Shown here piece after piece: positions 61,571 through 64,000 of a stretch of 64,000 nucleotides of DNA. The stretch is from NCBI RefSeq assembly GCF_031755915.1, contig NC_083381.1, positions 8,072,501 to 8,136,500 of the forward strand, read 5' to 3'. The position numbers and the translations under genes were made by a program. The notes below the pieces were generated by a model, which saw only the letters and a program-made list of their open reading frames with translations, did no database searches and was not told where the DNA came from. The first letter of the stretch is position 1. Every line of letters starts with the position of its first letter. The DNA is from Ziziphus jujuba. Its lineage: Eukaryota; Streptophyta; Magnoliopsida; Rosales; Rhamnaceae.

Positions 61571-62482
61571 ATGGAGAAACAATATTCATTTAAGTTGGCT
61601 TTCGTTGTGATCTTCTTGGTTATGGCGTTTGGTTAGCATCTTTTGAATTTGCTTAACTTATTTTTTTCTTTTTAACAATTAATGAGCTTTTTTTTTTCTT
61701 TTCTTTTTTCTGTTTTTTGCTTTTTGCGTTTTCTGGTGGTTCACCTGTATTATATATACAATTAATAAAACAAGTTTTGATCACATTGGTTTACATTTAA
61801 TTATTTTTATTTTTATTTTTTGAACGATGGTATAATTTTAAAAACCGATAAACAAGTTAGTTTCTGTATATAATATTAAGTATTTTTTCAATATTTATAG
61901 AACTAATTAATCAAATGTATTAATTTTAATTAGATAAGCTTTTTCTAAATTAAAAAAGTTATCATTTTATCATGTTGCAATATTAGTTAAAATATGAAAT
62001 TGCGATATTATATTAGTTAAACTATAATTTTTTATATGATTTACAAATTAACTTGTAAAATAATTTAATAAATTAAAAATATAACAAAGTTTTGAAACAG
62101 ATAATGTGTAGTAAATATAAAAAGATATAATTGGTTTTTTTCAATTATAATATATTTGTTAAGGTACTTTAATTGTTATTGGTATACAGAGGCCATTTAT
62201 GGTGCAGACGTCTGCATCTTGTTATGATGTGGATCTTTTTAAAAATAATGATTTTTGAAGAAACCGTCATCAATATTATATATAAAGACGACGGTTTCAA
62301 ACTATCGTCTTTGAGAAGGTCTGCACGACAACAAGATGCGGATATCCACACTATAAAATTTGATTCAGTTTATATCTATAAGTTTATATATTATATAGAT
62401 ACATAATTTATTTTATTTTTATTATTATTTTTTTTCTTACAATATGTGGGCTACTATCATGTTGATGGAAACCTGGAAACCT

Positions 62483-62522
<40 letters not shown>

Positions 62523-62762
62523 GTGTGTCTGATCATGTACTATAGAACATTACTATGTATATAATATTTGATGGATTGTGGCTAATAAAAACAGTGGCAT
62601 ACACATATATACTTGGAATCTGCAGGTGTAATATTGTCATGGTTGCCGGTGGTGGAAGCTCGCAATTTGCTGCAAAGATGTTCATCTAGTGCGGACTGTG
62701 CTCCTATACCTCCCTGTTTCGCCATCTGTGATGGGCACAAATGCATACCCGTTTGCAACTAA
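61571..62762 (+). CDS. Small secreted six-cysteine peptide, copy 2 (two exons)
   Basis: Exon 1 is 61571-61631 and exon 2 is 62626-62762, with a 994-base intron (GT at 61632, CAG before 62626). The predicted 65-residue protein is identical to copy 1: signal sequence to about Ala32, then six cysteines with spacing 5-5-3-4-3. The only coding difference seen is a synonymous TTT to TTC in the Phe codon after Cys51. The intron differs from copy 1 at many positions and in homopolymer lengths. TATA box, intron fold-back and downstream hairpin are all kept. The gene sits at the same place in its unit as copy 1, so it arose by the tandem duplication and both copies look intact. Confidence 0.85.
62202..62350. 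repeat. Fold-back element in the peptide-gene intron, unit 2
   Basis: Counterpart of 33271-33419. The arms and the inner 'aaagacgacggttt' hairpin remain, with a few substitutions. Confidence 0.75.
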
Positions 62763-62885
62763 TAATATATTCCTGCGTCAAATAAGCATGCAATCCCGCA
62801 CTAATAGGCTATAATATTAATATAATATATATATATATATATACACACACACAATAACTATACATCTATATTTATGGTTAGAAAA

Positions 62886-62914
62886 TTACTTTTCACAATA
62901 TTTGTGAAAAGTAA
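62886..62914. other. Perfect hairpin downstream of the peptide gene, unit 2
   Basis: Same 13-bp stem and 3-base loop as at 33936-33964. Here two more outer base pairs (AA/TT) extend the stem to 15 bp. Confidence 0.6.
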
Positions 62915-62979
62915 TTATATTTATCTGTTTTTAATATTCTACTTGTATCTGATTGAAGTGAATTTTACTACCCATGAAT

Positions 62980-62985
62980 AATAAA
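62980..62985 (+). terminator. Possible polyadenylation signal, peptide gene copy 2
   Basis: AATAAA 218 bases after the stop codon, matching the position in unit 1. Confidence 0.3.
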
Positions 62986-63840
62986 ATTGTGCAAAAATAT
63001 TAAAAAATTTCTTCGCTGTCCTGAGTTTTTGTCCGCAATCTTGTTTAAAGTTAATTGCTTAATTTTTCTCTAATCAAAACTGACTGTTCCAATTTAAAAA
63101 AGGGATTAATTTTTTTTTTAAAAAAAAAGGAAAATTCGTCCAAAATCATGATTTTGCATGTTTGCAACCTAGTCCACATTCTCGGCCTACCATGAAGCAA
63201 GTATCTCATACGTACGCAGATTTAGTATAGGCCAGGAGGCAAGTGAACCCCTCAAATTTTTTCTCTTCTGTTTTATAAAAAAAATATACACATATATATA
63301 TATATATATATATTCACATATTTATTTTTTAAAATCAATTTTTTTAAATTATAGGTAGTTCCTCCTCTCAAAAATTGAATAGTATCCATTTAGTTTTCCT
63401 TTTAGAAAAATATTTTATTTTCTTTATATTTATTAAGCATTTTTTTTTTTGGGTAAATTATAATTCTTAATTTTTTTTTTCCCTTATAATCTACCTTTTC
63501 TGCTGGAAATAAGCGAAACTGTTTATATCATTGCTCATCCTAAACTTTTCTATCTTTTCTAGTCATATTGGTGTCTGTAAATTTATTAGTTTAACTAATT
63601 TTTAGTTTTTTTATTTTTTTTTTCTAACTTTGCTTAGAAATTAAAGGTTCTTACATTACCATTGCTTTAAAAAATATCTTTTATTATACAATAATGCTTC
63701 TAAACTGAACTTTCGTATCACCGCTGATTTGATATGCTATCAACTTCATTACCATCATGATTAGAGCGTCTTCATTATACATTGAAGGATTTTTTATCCA
63801 CCAATTTGGATATCTTGAACATACGGTTGCAATACCCAAT
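62986..63840. other. AT-rich end of unit 2, nothing recognised
   Basis: Collinear with 34036-34886, up to the second tandem junction. Confidence 0.5.
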
Positions 63841-64000
63841 AATATTATTAACTATAATGACATGTTAAATTCAATGATTTTTTTTTTTTTTCCATATGTA
63901 TGCGGTTGGAAAATTGAATTAGAATGTGCAAGAAATAATGAGTCTACCATCAGATTGTTCTCAAATAAACTATATATTTGTAATCTCTCATGAAAAATAT
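63841..64000 (+). repeat. Start of a third tandem unit
   Basis: From 63841 the sequence again matches the unit start (16421 and 34887), through 'gcaagaaataatgagtctac' to the window end. About 115 bases between the T-run and 'ccatatgtatgcggttgg' are missing relative to units 1 and 2. The junction is the same as that at 34887, as expected for an array of at least three units. Confidence 0.9.

Larger units (their letters stand above)
34887..63840 (+). repeat. Tandem duplication, unit 2 (29 kb)
   Basis: It repeats unit 1 from 'aatattatttactataatga' at 34887. It is longer by about 10.5 kb. Insertions explain this: a 7.06 kb LTR element (38883-45941), solo LTRs (49522-52394 and 57845-60689), and segments lost from unit 1 (about 54696-54955 and 52880-53205), minus the unit 1 LTR composite. 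The sum agrees with the measured difference to within about 0.1 kb. Alignment order is otherwise fully collinear. Confidence 0.95.

Overview
This window looks like repeat-rich nuclear DNA of a flowering plant, most likely a eudicot. It is AT-rich and has no prokaryote-style gene packing. It contains plant-type Ty3/gypsy retrotransposon remains, a CACTA-like DNA transposon carrying exons of a plant quinolinate phosphoribosyltransferase gene, very large solo LTRs and small fold-back elements. I cannot name the species from the sequence.

Layout. 1-1847: AT-rich DNA with three diverged copies of a short repeat. 1848-10248: a decayed chromodomain-type gypsy element, split in its chromodomain by a complete 3.4 kb solo LTR (6581-9977, 5-bp target duplication GAGTA). 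10249-17353: a probable CACTA element that captured gene fragments. From 16421 the window is a tandem duplication. Unit 1 is 16421-34886 (18.5 kb), unit 2 is 34887-63840 (29 kb, enlarged by later insertions), and a third unit starts at 63841 and leaves the window. Each complete unit holds the right end of the CACTA element, two old diverged LTRs, an Athila/Tat-like RT-RNase H fragment, a gag/protease fragment of another gypsy element with a 0.41 kb LTR, a long AT-rich stretch and, near its right end, a small two-exon gene.

That gene is the only convincing intact host gene: exons 32639-32699 and 33674-33810 in unit 1, and 61571-61631 and 62626-62762 in unit 2. It encodes a 65-residue pre-peptide with an N-terminal signal sequence and a short basic mature part with six cysteines (C-X5-C-X5-C-X3-C-X4-C-X3-C). 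Both copies encode the same protein and differ at one synonymous base, although the surrounding DNA differs much more. The design (signal peptide mostly in exon 1, one intron, cysteine-rich exon 2, tandem duplication) is that of plant secreted cysteine-rich peptides of the defensin-like or nodule-specific kind. I do not recognise the exact family.

The two units work as a natural clock. Insertions present in one unit and absent from the other postdate the duplication: a 7.06 kb non-autonomous LTR element (38883-45941, tRNA-Asp primer site), solo LTRs at 49522-52394 and 57845-60689, and a head-to-head LTR composite in unit 1 (24379-27387) that removed about 0.33 kb of sequence still present in unit 2.
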